Positions 22,767-32,336 of a stretch of DNA of 39,013 nucleotides are shown here, piece by piece. The stretch lies in assembly GCA_002261195.1 (NCBI GenBank), contig MVBO01000139.1:1-39013 (forward strand), read 5' to 3'. Position 1 is the first letter of the stretch. The number at the start of each line of letters is the position of its first letter. A program made the position numbers and the translations under genes. The stretch comes from Bifiguratus adelaidae (taxonomy: Eukaryota > Mucoromycota > Endogonomycetes > Endogonales). Below the pieces are notes generated by a model. That model did not search any database and was not told the DNA's origin. It worked only from the letters and a program-made list of their open reading frames with translations.

Positions 22767-24509
22767 CTAATACGTCTCTGTTCCATCGGACAATGGATCC
22801 ATATCTTCGTCTGCAGATCCTTCGGTCTGTATACTCGACCGTTGCTTTCTTTCTGGGGCGAATATGACTGCATCGGTTGGCGTCATATCATAAAAGTCCA
22901 ACAAGGCTTCCTTGGACAATTCTCTGAACCCTGCCGTCTTGGCCACCTCTCCAAAATGGATAAACATGAACTTGAGACAATGATTCCGTAACCCCATCGT
23001 CCCGGTCTGATTGGCTCGATCGTAAATCGTACTGACCGTCTCCACATGGATGGATCGAAACAATCGAGCTACACAAAGAGAAGCCAGTCGTGGCAACACG
23101 TACATGTTGGCCAAGACGAGCAAATCCGAAATGATGCGGTAATCCTGCGTCAGGAGGGTGTCGGTGTAAATGTAGTCCAGAAAGGTCCGGACGACCCGTG
23201 GGGGTTCGGGAATGGTCAGCGTTTGTGTCGTCGCTTCGGACATGCCGGATTGAAGAATGGAGGTAAAGTGGGGCCATCGTGCCAAGAGAATGGTTCGATG
23301 GGCCCGAATGGGTGGCGCACTGGTATCGTTGGAATAAATGCTAAAGTCGGAAAGCTCGTGCCCGAGCGGTGAATCGAGAAGGCGTGCGTATTCGTTGGCA
23401 ATGTTGGAGGGAGGGATAGCAATGATGCCATATTCGGCCAGGTCAAGGGTGTAGACGATGGAAAGGTAAGATTCGGCGTCAATGGAATTCGCGCCCATAA
23501 GGTATACAACGGAATCATCTCGAGCAGCGCAAAAATAGTGCCATTCGTATCCGTCCAGCCTTCCATACAATGCATAGGTCGACCACTGTATGGAGCGGAG
23601 ATCCAGGCACCACAAACCAGAGTTCAATTCTTCATCGGCAGTGCGTACAGGGGAGGTGACGAGGACAACGAGGTAATCTCCACAAAGATGGGCAAAGTGT
23701 TGTCCCGGTAAAGGGGGCGCATGTTCTGATTGAACGTTGAGTTGAGTGCTGTGAAAGGTGTTGAGGTCGATGAATGTGATATTGTGTGCTCGGTCCATGT
23801 CACCAGTGAACCCACCATAGATAATGAGTCGGTCGTCATGAACAAAACTGATGTGTGAATAACGTTCCACAAATTGAACGGCTGGCTGCCACTCCCACGT
23901 TGTCAGATCAAGGATGTGCATGGTGTCGGACGTTCGCGTGCCATCACGATGTACATTGCCACCACAAATATACAATTTATCGTTCCATATGGTAGCTGCA
24001 TGCTTTGACCGACCTTCAGGAATATGCCCTCGAACTTCTGGACGACTCCATGTCAATGTTGTGAGATTGAGCACAATGATTTCATTGAGTGGCGTATCGT
24101 CCTCATCACTTCCACCGAAGATGATCAACTTGTCTCCTTGATATAGAGTTGCAGAGTGATCATTGCGTTTGGAAGGAGGATTGCCCTTCGTATAGATCAT
24201 ATTGTCCCAGACAAATGTTTCCAAATTAAGGCGATACAATTCATTGTACACATCGTCCGACCAGAAGTCAAAGCCGCCAAAGAGGAAGACCTTCTTGGCC
24301 GGTGGATCAGGCACGACAGTGACACTCGCACTGACTAGACTGCCATGAGCGAAACCAGTGGTGCGGTCGGGCTTGTTGGAGTTGCTTTTCGATTCGGGCT
24401 TTTGCTGGGAAAGCGTTGGTAAAGCGGACAGGGAAGACGAGGAGCGTGGGAAGCCGTTGCTGTACTCGACAGGTTGATGAAATGGAGACTGAGGCATTGA
24501 AGCCGCCAT
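22767..24509 (-). CDS. Kelch-repeat and BTB/POZ domain protein
   Basis: One exon encodes 580 residues from the ATG giving MAASMPQS; a longer frame begins only with GTG. After a Ser-rich N-terminus of about 70 residues, kelch blades carry paired glycines: VFLFGGFDFW, KLIIFGGSDED, KLYICGGNV and RLIIYGGFTGD, each followed by a Trp in the next strand. Further, weaker blades follow to about residue 390. A BTB domain then spans about 395-500, with AHRTILLARWPHF and RTFLDYIYTDTLL. A BACK-like helical tail and an acidic end close the protein. Kelch-BTB proteins of animals are often CUL3 adaptors, but here the order is kelch first, BTB second, as in LZTR1-like proteins. Role in this fungus is unknown. 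It is notable as the only complete intronless gene in the window. Confidence 0.88.
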   Translation of the reverse strand: MAASMPQSPFHQPVEYSNGFPRSSSSLSALPTLSQQKPESKSNSNKPDRTTGFAHGSLVSASVTVVPDPPAKKVFLFGGFDFWSDDVYNELYRLNLETFVWDNMIYTKGNPPSKRNDHSATLYQGDKLIIFGGSDEDDTPLNEIIVLNLTTLTWSRPEVRGHIPEGRSKHAATIWNDKLYICGGNVHRDGTRTSDTMHILDLTTWEWQPAVQFVERYSHISFVHDDRLIIYGGFTGDMDRAHNITFIDLNTFHSTQLNVQSEHAPPLPGQHFAHLCGDYLVVLVTSPVRTADEELNSGLWCLDLRSIQWSTYALYGRLDGYEWHYFCAARDDSVVYLMGANSIDAESYLSIVYTLDLAEYGIIAIPPSNIANEYARLLDSPLGHELSDFSIYSNDTSAPPIRAHRTILLARWPHFTSILQSGMSEATTQTLTIPEPPRVVRTFLDYIYTDTLLTQDYRIISDLLVLANMYVLPRLASLCVARLFRSIHVETVSTIYDRANQTGTMGLRNHCLKFMFIHFGEVAKTAGFRELSKEALLDFYDMTPTDAVIFAPERKQRSSIQTEGSADEDMDPLSDGTETY

Positions 24510-24913
24510 GCGTATCCCACTCGCCGGATACAGTTGCCAAAGACAATGAACCACCGCTTAGAACACCGAGGTCCTGGTTCGCTTCTTTGCTAAACCCAGA
24601 GTGCTAATCCACAGAAAAACATAGGATAGACGAAAGCGAATAGGCTAGAATAAGGGCAGACAACCGAGAGTGCTTGTACGTAGGTTACAAGTAGCCTTGT
24701 CGACCGAACGGCTCACACTTGTAAGACTTTGCACCACTCCGAAAAAATGGTCCTTGTGACGTCATCAAAGTGAAGAAGGCGATGTCACATGAGTTAATTC
24801 ATTAAGAATGAGTCCTAAAGCGAGAACCTTCTGGTGAAAGGATTCTTGTCGGCTTCTTGTCCGTCTTCTTACTTGCTGCAACCCTCATCTTGTTATTTCC
24901 CTTTGGGAAAGGT
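24510..24913. promoter_or_regulatory. Divergent promoter kelch-BTB / basic protein with CRE palindrome
   Basis: About 400 bp lie between the divergent start codons. A second perfect TGACGTCA occurs at 24757-24764, followed by gatgtcac, a half-site-like sequence. The same 8-mer also marks the Arp1/Cdt1 promoter. No gene or RNA was recognised here. An upstream exon of the plus-strand gene in this stretch cannot be excluded. Confidence 0.4.
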
Positions 24914-25785
24914 ATGCCTGTTTCGAAAAAGTCAAAGTCTAGTAACCACAGAAGAAAGGTATGCATACAAGGAGGTTTTTGTCAACGTTGTCAATATTCA
25001 GCGTTTTGCCTGTAGAAATCACTACGTCGAGCAAGTGTTGACTCTTCTTATCCTCATCAACACATCCCAGAGAACCAGCCACCTCCATGCAAGGTTAGTT
25101 GATTGCATAGGACACATGCGCTGGTCAACTCCTTACTTATGCTTTGGAACAGTACGGATACCTACCCGGTTCAATCCTCAAACCTGCCGACGCCCAGGGT
25201 GAACCTCGTCGACGCAGTGTCAGCTTCGATTTGGCAAGCAACACAGTGCATCTGTTACCATCCAATAAGCAGCTCAAAAACCTGATTCATGAGCGGGAAG
25301 AGCGAGAAAAACGAGAATCCGCTGGGTCGGATTCGGAATCTTCGACGCAATCCGAAGATGAGGAACATGGCAGTGGCAAAATTGAAAAGCTCCGAAAAGC
25401 GTGTAAGGAAGTCGGTTTGCCTGCACCGGCCCCAAGCATTATTGAAGAGTCCGATCTAAAATTGACTCGCGTTGAAGAAGTGGAGATTGATGGCAACGTC
25501 GTCTTGACGACGGCTGATCGTGAGGATGCCATTCACAAAGTGGAAGATAAAATTGCCACATTGGCACTCGCCTCCGATGCCGTTCACCCAATGGGAGCAA
25601 ATGAAGCGTCTTCTTCCGCCTCCAATGTTCTCCACATTCTAAGCTCCGCCAGCGAGGCACCAGGGGAGCAGGTCAAAACAAAAAACTCCAAGAAAAGACA
25701 TGGCAAGCAGCGCAAGAATCGAAACAAGTATTCCGGCAGTTTAGACCACCGGATACGAACGCCCATGGTGGACGTAAATGCCTGA
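24914..25785 (+). CDS. Unrecognised basic protein with PP1-docking-like motif
   Basis: Three exons (24914-24958, 25016-25093, 25153-25785) give 251 residues, with GT-AG borders and phase 0 at both junctions. I do not recognise the family. The N-terminus is basic (MPVSKKSKSS, then HRRKKSLRRAS, a possible PKA-type site). Around residues 42-65 GSILKPA is followed by RRRSVSFD. This fits the [RK]x[VI]x[FW] docking motif of protein phosphatase 1, here RSVSF, and resembles SILK plus RVxF pairs seen in PP1 regulators. The middle is charged with coiled-coil tendency (HEREEREKRES) and Ser/Glu-rich; the C-terminus is strongly basic (SKKRHGKQRKNRNK), possibly a nuclear localisation signal. PP1 binding is inference. 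The exact 5' end is uncertain. Confidence 0.7.
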
Positions 25786-25974
25786 CTATTCTAGGCTTGT
25801 AGATGAATCCAGTGTAAAGCGAGAATGTGTAAGATGTTCTTTTCAACCTTTTTTTTTTTTACAAATGACCACGAGGGAATTGAGGAATAACAGATTCATC
25901 ACCGCTATCTTGATCTAAATGATGGTCTTCTACCACAATCCCGTCCATAGCATGCACGGTCACCACAGCCCATT

Positions 25975-26448
25975 TTAAATGTCAAAGTTTGCGGGGTTCT
26001 TGCCTTCGTCCCGTTCCGTATCCCACTTGGAGATCTACATAACCCATAAACAAACCCTTCTTGTCGACACGCTCAAAACACTTACCCATTCATTAGGGCA
26101 CAACGAGTGATAGGCTCTGTAAAACTGTTTACAAGCCGGAAAGTCCTCTCCACGAGCGTTGATGCACTTGTAGTAGTCTACGTAGTTTTGCCAGCAGTGC
26201 TTCGTTTGGTTGGTGTTGGGGAAGCTACCGCGATGCATCAGTACCAGTCTGGTTGCAAAGGGGCCGTCCTTCCCGGCCTCCACCCTCCCACTCTACTTAC
26301 CGAGCATCGAAGCCAGCTAATCCCAAGATGAACAGCAACATCACAACCAAGTCAGCATACTAACCACTACTTGTTCTCCCCTCTCTCTCCCCTCCCTCTT
26401 ACCTGTAGCAAGCGTCACAGTGCGCGTCTCAAGATCAGCGTCAGACAT
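25975..26448 (-). CDS. COX12: Cytochrome c oxidase subunit VIb
   Basis: This small intermembrane-space subunit helps link the two monomers of cytochrome c oxidase. Exons on the minus strand are 26448-26403, 26316-26301, 26224-26086 and 26034-25975, giving 86 residues. The twin cysteine motif, CX9C with a CX10C partner, is visible as HCWQNYVDYYKCINARG and ACKQFYRAYHSLCPNEW. The N-terminal FDARFPNTNQTKH and the WDTERDEG segment are typical of the family. Exon 2 is a 16-nt micro-exon whose removal would break the frame, and splice phases agree only when it is included. The start lies 39 bp from the divergent phosphatase gene. Confidence 0.95.
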
Positions 26449-26487
26449 GCTAAACAAGCAAAGAAATGTAAACAAGAAAATTGAGAG
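26449..26487. promoter_or_regulatory. 39-bp divergent spacer COX12 / PHO13-like
   Basis: The start codons of two divergent genes are only 39 bp apart. The spacer is A-rich (aagcaaagaaatgtaaacaa). Transcription must start within the spacer or inside the opposing first exon. Confidence 0.55.
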
Positions 26488-27578
26488 ATGGTTCAGAAAC
26501 TGAGTGGAAGAGAAGACTTGGCTGCATTGCTAGACAAGTATGACAACTGGCTGTTTGACTGCGATGGTGAGAGTATATGCATAGTTATTAATGTATTGAC
26601 AGGGTATAGGTGTGTTATGGCACGGCAATAAGCTTTTGCCAGGTATCGCCGAGGCTATGAAGCTGTTGCGGAGCAAGGGAAAGCGGGTTATCTTTGTGAC
26701 CAACAATAGTTCCATCTCCCGGGCTAAATACACGCAAAAGTTTGACAAGCTAGGGATAGAGGCGACGGAGGTTAGCTTGCGTGTTCATAGCACTAGATAC
26801 TGAAGCGGATGATCTAGGATGAAATATTCTCGTCGGCCTATGCTGCGGCGGTCTACCTACGCAAGGTAGTCAACTTTCCTCAAGACAAGAAGGTCTACAT
26901 CATTGGACAATCGGGTATTGAAGATGAGTTGAGGGCCTATGGTATCGATTACGCAGGAGCAGGCGTAAGTATATCAGATGTATGTGCGCGTACAGAATCA
27001 TTCCGCTGATGTAATGGTGCAGGCGGACAATGAAAACATGAAAGAGCAAGATTTTGACTCTATTACATCCGATCCGTCTGTGGGAGCCGTCTTGTGCGGC
27101 ATTGATTGGCACATCAACTACAAGAAGCTCGCTAAGGCGTACACCTATCTCATCGAGAACGAGGGGTGCATGTTTTTGTTGACTAACGATGATTCCACGT
27201 TTCCCAGTCATGGACGATTGTTCCCAGGTAAGCGTGCATGCAATGCAATGGATCCGTGACTGATGCCATACAGGTGCCGGTGCCATTTCTGCGCCATTGA
27301 CAACAGCCTTGGGCCGAAAACCCGATGCCATCATGGGCAAACCCAATCATACCATGTTAGACTGCATCGTAGCCCAATATGAACTTGATCTCAGCAAGAG
27401 TTTGATGGTGGGTGACCGATTGGACACAGATATTGATTTCGGCAATCGTGGCGGCATGGATACCTTGTGTGTCCTGACGGGTGTATCCAAAGAATCCGAG
27501 TTCACGGCGCCGGATGCACCCATCAAACCGACCATGTACATGCAAAGCTTTGGCGAGCTGAGTGAATTGGCCAATTAG
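26488..27578 (+). CDS. PHO13: 4-nitrophenylphosphatase / phosphoglycolate phosphatase (HAD)
   Basis: PHO13/PGP enzymes remove side products of metabolism such as 2-phosphoglycolate and 4-phosphoerythronate. Five exons (26488-26566, 26610-26770, 26818-26964, 27023-27227, 27274-27578) give 298 residues, the usual length. HAD motifs are intact: motif I FDCDGVLW with the nucleophile Asp, motif II VTNNSS, the motif III lysine in MGKPNH and motif IV MVGDRLDTDI. The C2-type cap lies between motifs II and III, with AVLCGIDWHINYKKL and LLTNDDSTFP. No targeting peptide is visible, so a cytosolic location is expected. Exon 1 ends inside motif I. Substrate preference is inferred from family. Confidence 0.94.
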
Positions 27579-27626
27579 AGAAGGCGAAACTATGTATTGG
27601 AATAGAATGGATGTACATGCCCTTAT

Positions 27627-29754
27627 CTATACAGATGCAAGACCGAATATATTCTCATAGAAAAGCAATCCACCCTGGTATTCATCTCGACAAATCAAGC
27701 CAACCTTTTCGGTCAGTAACAATTGCTCCATCGCTATACCGACCGCGATATTCGAAGCACTCGCCAATTGTAAAGCAGACGTACCAGGCGAGTTTTTGAC
27801 GAATTGTTGGATACGTTTGGCGGTTCGTTCATCGCTGTGATCGAGGGATTGTAGGACCAAGAGTCCGGAATCGAATCGCCGGAGACAAAAGGGAAGGGAG
27901 AGTTGAGGGAAAAGTGAGCATGCTTTGTAGAGGTCCTCAGGGGAAATCAGGGCTGCAGACACAGGGTTAGTCAAAACTACTCAGAAAGCGGGTACTAGGA
28001 GGATGACATACCGACTCCGCGGGCGCGATTGTACATGCAATAGATATCGGTGAGCGTTTGCATTCCACCATGTTGTCGTAGTAGGGTATCCAGGAATTCG
28101 GCGAGTTCTCTCGCCAACTGATTATGATATATGGCACCGGCGGAATCCCTGTCACCTTATTGAGGATTTGACATTCGCAGCACAGGACAAAACTTACTTT
28201 GTCACAGGGTTGCTTACGCCGAGGTTGAGTAAGTACGTCTTGAGCGCCTGGCTGTCGCTATTTTCTTCTTTGGTTGTGCTGGGTTCTTTGGCCAACCTGG
28301 TTGATATGCTTTCAGCCAATCTGACCATCTCAGCAGCCTTAAACATGAGCGCATCAAGATCCTTGAATGCGTCATGCATGGTTGTCTTGTTTTCTTCCTG
28401 TTCAAATGTGATGCGTGTCTCGATACCGCCGATACCAGCGACTCGTTGTTTGGTGCGCGGACTTGTGATGGCCGTAGTCGTCTCCACCGATTTCTCCCAG
28501 GCTTTCGTAGAGAGCGCCGATTTTAAGGTTGAATAAAAGTGGGTTGCTCCACCATCGCGAAATGACACCTTGATATAACCACTGCTGCCATCAGTCAATT
28601 TTGAACTCAGACTGATATCCGACATAGCTCTTGACAGGGAGGTAGGCGTATATGTACCGTTCGTATCATTCGATTCCACTGTGGGCAAACGCGTGCCGCA
28701 GATCTCACATTCAACCATACTCGGATGGTTGATGAACGTACAGGTCGGACAAGCAGTACCATTGCTCGGCGGTTCCGTGGATTGGGAGGATTCTGTCGTG
28801 TCCGTTGGTGCTTGCGGTAGACTGGCGTCGTCACACTCTTCGGATAATACATATTGAACGTCTGCCGCTCTATCAATGCCGCATTGAACGCAGCGATGGT
28901 GACTCTCTGCATTCTTTTTCGCACAAATGGAACATATCCACTGCTTCAAACTGACCTTTGCCATGGACGGCATTGCCAATGGATCGGGTGGCGTTTCGCT
29001 GATAACTTTCGCGCCGAGTGTGCGCATGATACCACACCGCTCGCACTTGACGTTCATCATGTCATTTCTATGCGTACATATTGCGCACTGCCACAATTGC
29101 TTGGCTGCAGAAGGTGAGGGCTCTGATAAGGGCGACTGTGATGTAGAGGATGAGGATTGACGGGAACGTTTAGATTGAGGTGCTTCTGGAGGTATCGAAG
29201 CGCTGTCGGAAATGTCGTCCTCCGATCTGGCTACACCACAGCTATCACACACCCGGGGATTGGTTGTATTTCGAAACGTGCAAATCGGACATACCCACGG
29301 ATTAAACCCTTTCGTTGTCGTCTTGTCTCGCCAATCGGCATCGTTCGCCAAAGACGTTTGCGCTTCCTTGTTCAAATAGAAGGTGATCTTGGGTGATGAT
29401 CGAAGAAACCCGCCCTAGCCATAGCATGATCAATACCAGAAGAGCCCTTGAGGCCAAATACCCTACTGTATAACTGACCGTCTTAATACAAGACAAGTCA
29501 AAGGCTCCACAATACCGCCTTGGATACTTTCGATCGACATAGACCAGGCGGTGAGACGTGAGATATGCCACACCGTCCTGAAAGTTCTCCACCTTGTTTT
29601 TGCTACCCATAGGTCAGCGCGCGTTCTCCAACTCATTCCTCATCACCTACCCATCATATAGTCCAACATGATCCTGCAGTAGCCATAGTGTCTCGTTCTC
29701 TGTCAATACTGGCCTGCAAGACGCCGTCAACTCCACCTCAGCCAACGTGTCCAT
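27627..29754 (-). CDS. VPS36: ESCRT-II subunit Vps36 with four zinc fingers in the GLUE domain
   Basis: Vps36 recruits ESCRT-II to endosomes through phosphoinositide and ubiquitin binding. Exons on the minus strand are 29754-29651, 29602-29467, 29414-28198, 28148-28012 and 27952-27627, giving 639 residues. The GLUE domain starts with [17 protein letters not shown] and [13 protein letters not shown], is interrupted after residue 115 and resumes near residue 358 (GYIKVSF). The insertion holds four RanBP2/NZF-type C4 fingers at about 119-141, 188-209, 238-259 and 300-321. Fingers 1 and 4 have CTFRN/CTFIN, keeping the Thr-Phe typical of ubiquitin-binding NZF. The C-terminal winged helices show [18 protein letters not shown] and [11 protein letters not shown]. 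Yeast Vps36 has two such fingers. The start is the ATG whose CAT overlaps an upstream in-frame ATG of the AFG3 frame. Confidence 0.93.
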
Positions 29755-29812
29755 GTCAACGTCATCCTTTTCGAGTGACTCAAATTCGTCCGATCGTCCT
29801 TCTTGTTGCCAC
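29755..29812. promoter_or_regulatory. 58-bp divergent spacer VPS36 / AFG3
   Basis: The spacer runs between the VPS36 ATG and the preferred AFG3 ATG at 29813. An alternative in-frame AFG3 ATG at 29753 overlaps the VPS36 start codon itself (CATG), which would leave no spacer at all. Confidence 0.5.
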
Positions 29813-32131
29813 ATGTTCACTTTGCGAGTTGCGCGGTCTGCTCTACGGCCACGGCCAACGACTGCACTGCGACGTATACCTGTTCAACGCACGCCACGAA
29901 GGTACTTTGCTTCAGAGCAACCGAGAAAGGATACAAACAAGGAGAAGCGAGATCGAGACAACAAGGAGAAGGATGATCAACCTTCCCTAATCCCAAAGGG
30001 CTTTGAGAACTTCTTTGGAAAGAACAAGGGTGCTCAGAGTAAGTCAAAGAATTCAGCCGAAGGAGGTTCGGAAAACAACAAGTCGTCTTCCGGTATTCCG
30101 AAGCCTCCTCACGACCCAAAGAATGGACCGACCGAGATTCGAATGAACCTCAATGCGCAAACACTCTTGACGGCTGCCTTTGCTTCATATCTGTTGTGGA
30201 AGATGGCTTCCCCGGCGGAAAACGCTAGAGAACTCACATGGCAAGATTTCCGCAACACGTTCCTGGACAAGGGATTGGTAGAGAAGCTCGTGGTCGTCAA
30301 TCGGAGCCGGGTACGGGTGCATTTACGCCCTGAAGCAGCCAATATGCCTGGAGGAGGCGGTTATGTGACATATTACTTTAGCATCGGATCGGTGGATGCG
30401 TTTGAACGCAAGATTGACGAAGCCCAACGCGAACTAGGTATTCCGTCGAACGAGCGGATACCGGTCGCCTATCACGATGAGGTCTCGGTGATGAATACGC
30501 TCTTTCAATTCGCGCCCACACTTTTGCTGATGGGCGCATTATTCTATATCACGCGGCGCGCTGGCGCCGGTGGAGGTTCTCAAGGGATCTTTGGTGTTGG
30601 AAAATCGAAAGCAAAGATGTTTAATCAGGAAACAGATGTGAAGGTGAAATTCAAGGATGTGGCTGGAGCGGATGAGGCCAAGGAGGAAATTATGGAATTT
30701 GTCAAGTTTCTAAAGGATCCTGGTGCTTATGAGAAGCTCGGAGCCAAGATTCCCAAGGGTGCCATTCTTTCTGGTCCTCCCGGAACGGGTAAAACCCTCT
30801 TGGCCAAAGCGACAGCTGGTGAAGCCGGTGTACCTTTCCTTAGCGTCAGCGGATCGGAATTTGTTGAAATGTTTGTCGGTGTTGGTCCCTCTCGGGTTCG
30901 TGATTTGTTCGCAACAGCCAAGAAGCACGCACCTTGCATCATTTTTGTGGATGAGATCGATGCTATCGGAAAGGCTCGTGGCAAGGGTGGTCAATTTGGA
31001 GGAAATGACGAACGTGAATCGACGTTGAATCAACTTTTGGTGGAGATGGACGGATTCGGTACGACAGAACACGTCGTGGTGCTCGCTGGTACGAATCGAC
31101 CGGATGTACTCGATCCCGCCTTGATGAGACCTGGACGTTTTGACCGGCATATTGCGATTGATCGCCCCGATATCAAGGGACGGGCTCAAATCTTCAAGGT
31201 GCATTTGAAGCCCATCAAGACAAACGTGAATCTCGAAACGCTCGCAAATAAGCTAGCTGCGCTGACACCAGGTTTCTCTGGAGCTGACATTCATAATGTA
31301 TGCAACGAAGCTGCTCTAATTGCAGCTCGCCACCACAAGGATGAGGTGTTTGGGGAGCACTTTGAGATGGCCATTGAACGGGTGATTGCCGGTCTTGAAA
31401 AGAAGTCTCGGGTGCTTTCACCGGAGGAGAAGAAGACGGTGGCCTATCATGAAGCTGGACACGCAGTCTGCGGATGGTTTTTGGAACACACCGATCCTCT
31501 TTTGAAGGTCTCCATCATTCCACGCGGTATCGGTGCCCTCGGTTATGCGCAATATCTACCTAAAGATCAGTACTTGTATTCTACGCAGCAATTTCTGGAC
31601 AGAATGTGCATGACACTGGGCGGACGAGTCTCTGAGCAAATCTTTTTCAACACCATCACCACCGGCGCACAAGACGATCTCCAAAAGGTGACAAAGATGG
31701 CATATGCCCAAGTTTCCACCTATGGCATGAACGCCAATGTCGGTCCCCTCTCCTATCACAACCCTAATGATGAACCTCAATATCAAAAGCCCTACTCGGA
31801 ACAGACCGCTCAAATGATCGACCATGAAGCCAGAGACATAATATCCCAAGCCTATAAGCGAACGCTGGCTCTATTGACGGAAAAGAAGGACGATGTGGAA
31901 AAGGTGGCTAAGCTGTTACTGGACAAGGAGGTCCTCAATCGCGAAGACATGATACATTTGCTCGGTAATCGTCCCTTTGTGGAGAAGACTGTCTACGATG
32001 AATATGTCAAGCCCAAAGAGGTAAGTGATGGATGAATTCTATAACCGCCCCCCATATCTCATCAAGCATAGACCATCACTCCACCGCCCTTCCCTGTCGA
32101 TGAACCTCCCAACGAAGATCGTCCCATGTAA
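29813..32131 (+). CDS. AFG3: Mitochondrial m-AAA protease (Afg3/Yta12 type, FtsH family)
   Basis: m-AAA proteases degrade misfolded inner-membrane proteins and process substrates such as MrpL32. Two exons (29813-32020, 32072-32131) give 755 residues. The N-terminus from this ATG ([15 protein letters not shown]...RRYF) is a good presequence, which is why it is preferred over the ATG at 29753. Two membrane segments lie near 115-131 and 232-247. The AAA module shows Walker A GPPGTGKT (321-328), Walker B IIFVDEID (376-383), the pore loop FVG and the [22 protein letters not shown]. The protease zinc site HEAGH is at 546-550. [19 protein letters not shown] is typical of Afg3/AFG3L2. The last 19 residues, Pro-rich, are on exon 2. 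Whether it forms homo- or hetero-hexamers with a Yta12 paralogue cannot be told here. Confidence 0.95.
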
Positions 32132-32236
32132 TCATTGATTGAATCTGGAATAGACGGATATATAATAAAACAGGCAAGCAATAGAAAGAAAAGCATTGAG
32201 AGGGCTGTCCCGTTCCATCTCACTAGAACCTATCCG

Positions 32237-32336
32237 TCCAACGATAAGACGCTCTCTCTCGCTCTCTCTAGCACAGAAGTTGCCGTCCTTTGGCAAATTC
32301 TTTCGATTATTTTCTCCCTCTCTCTTTCTTTCTTCC
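32237..32336 (+). promoter_or_regulatory. Pyrimidine-rich leader of eRF3
   Basis: The bases before the eRF3 ATG are rich in CT repeats (cgctctctctcgctctctc and ctccctctctctttctttc). CT tracts like this mark transcription starts of strongly expressed fungal genes. Function is inferred from composition and position. Confidence 0.45.

Noticed and set aside
25849-25860. Poly-T run as a sign of a retrotransposed poly(A) tail
   Set aside because: It is short, has no target-site duplication or processed copy next to it, and lies in a convergent 3' region.
30710-31204. Long minus-strand frame opposite AFG3
   Set aside because: It mirrors the conserved AAA domain codons and has no family resemblance.
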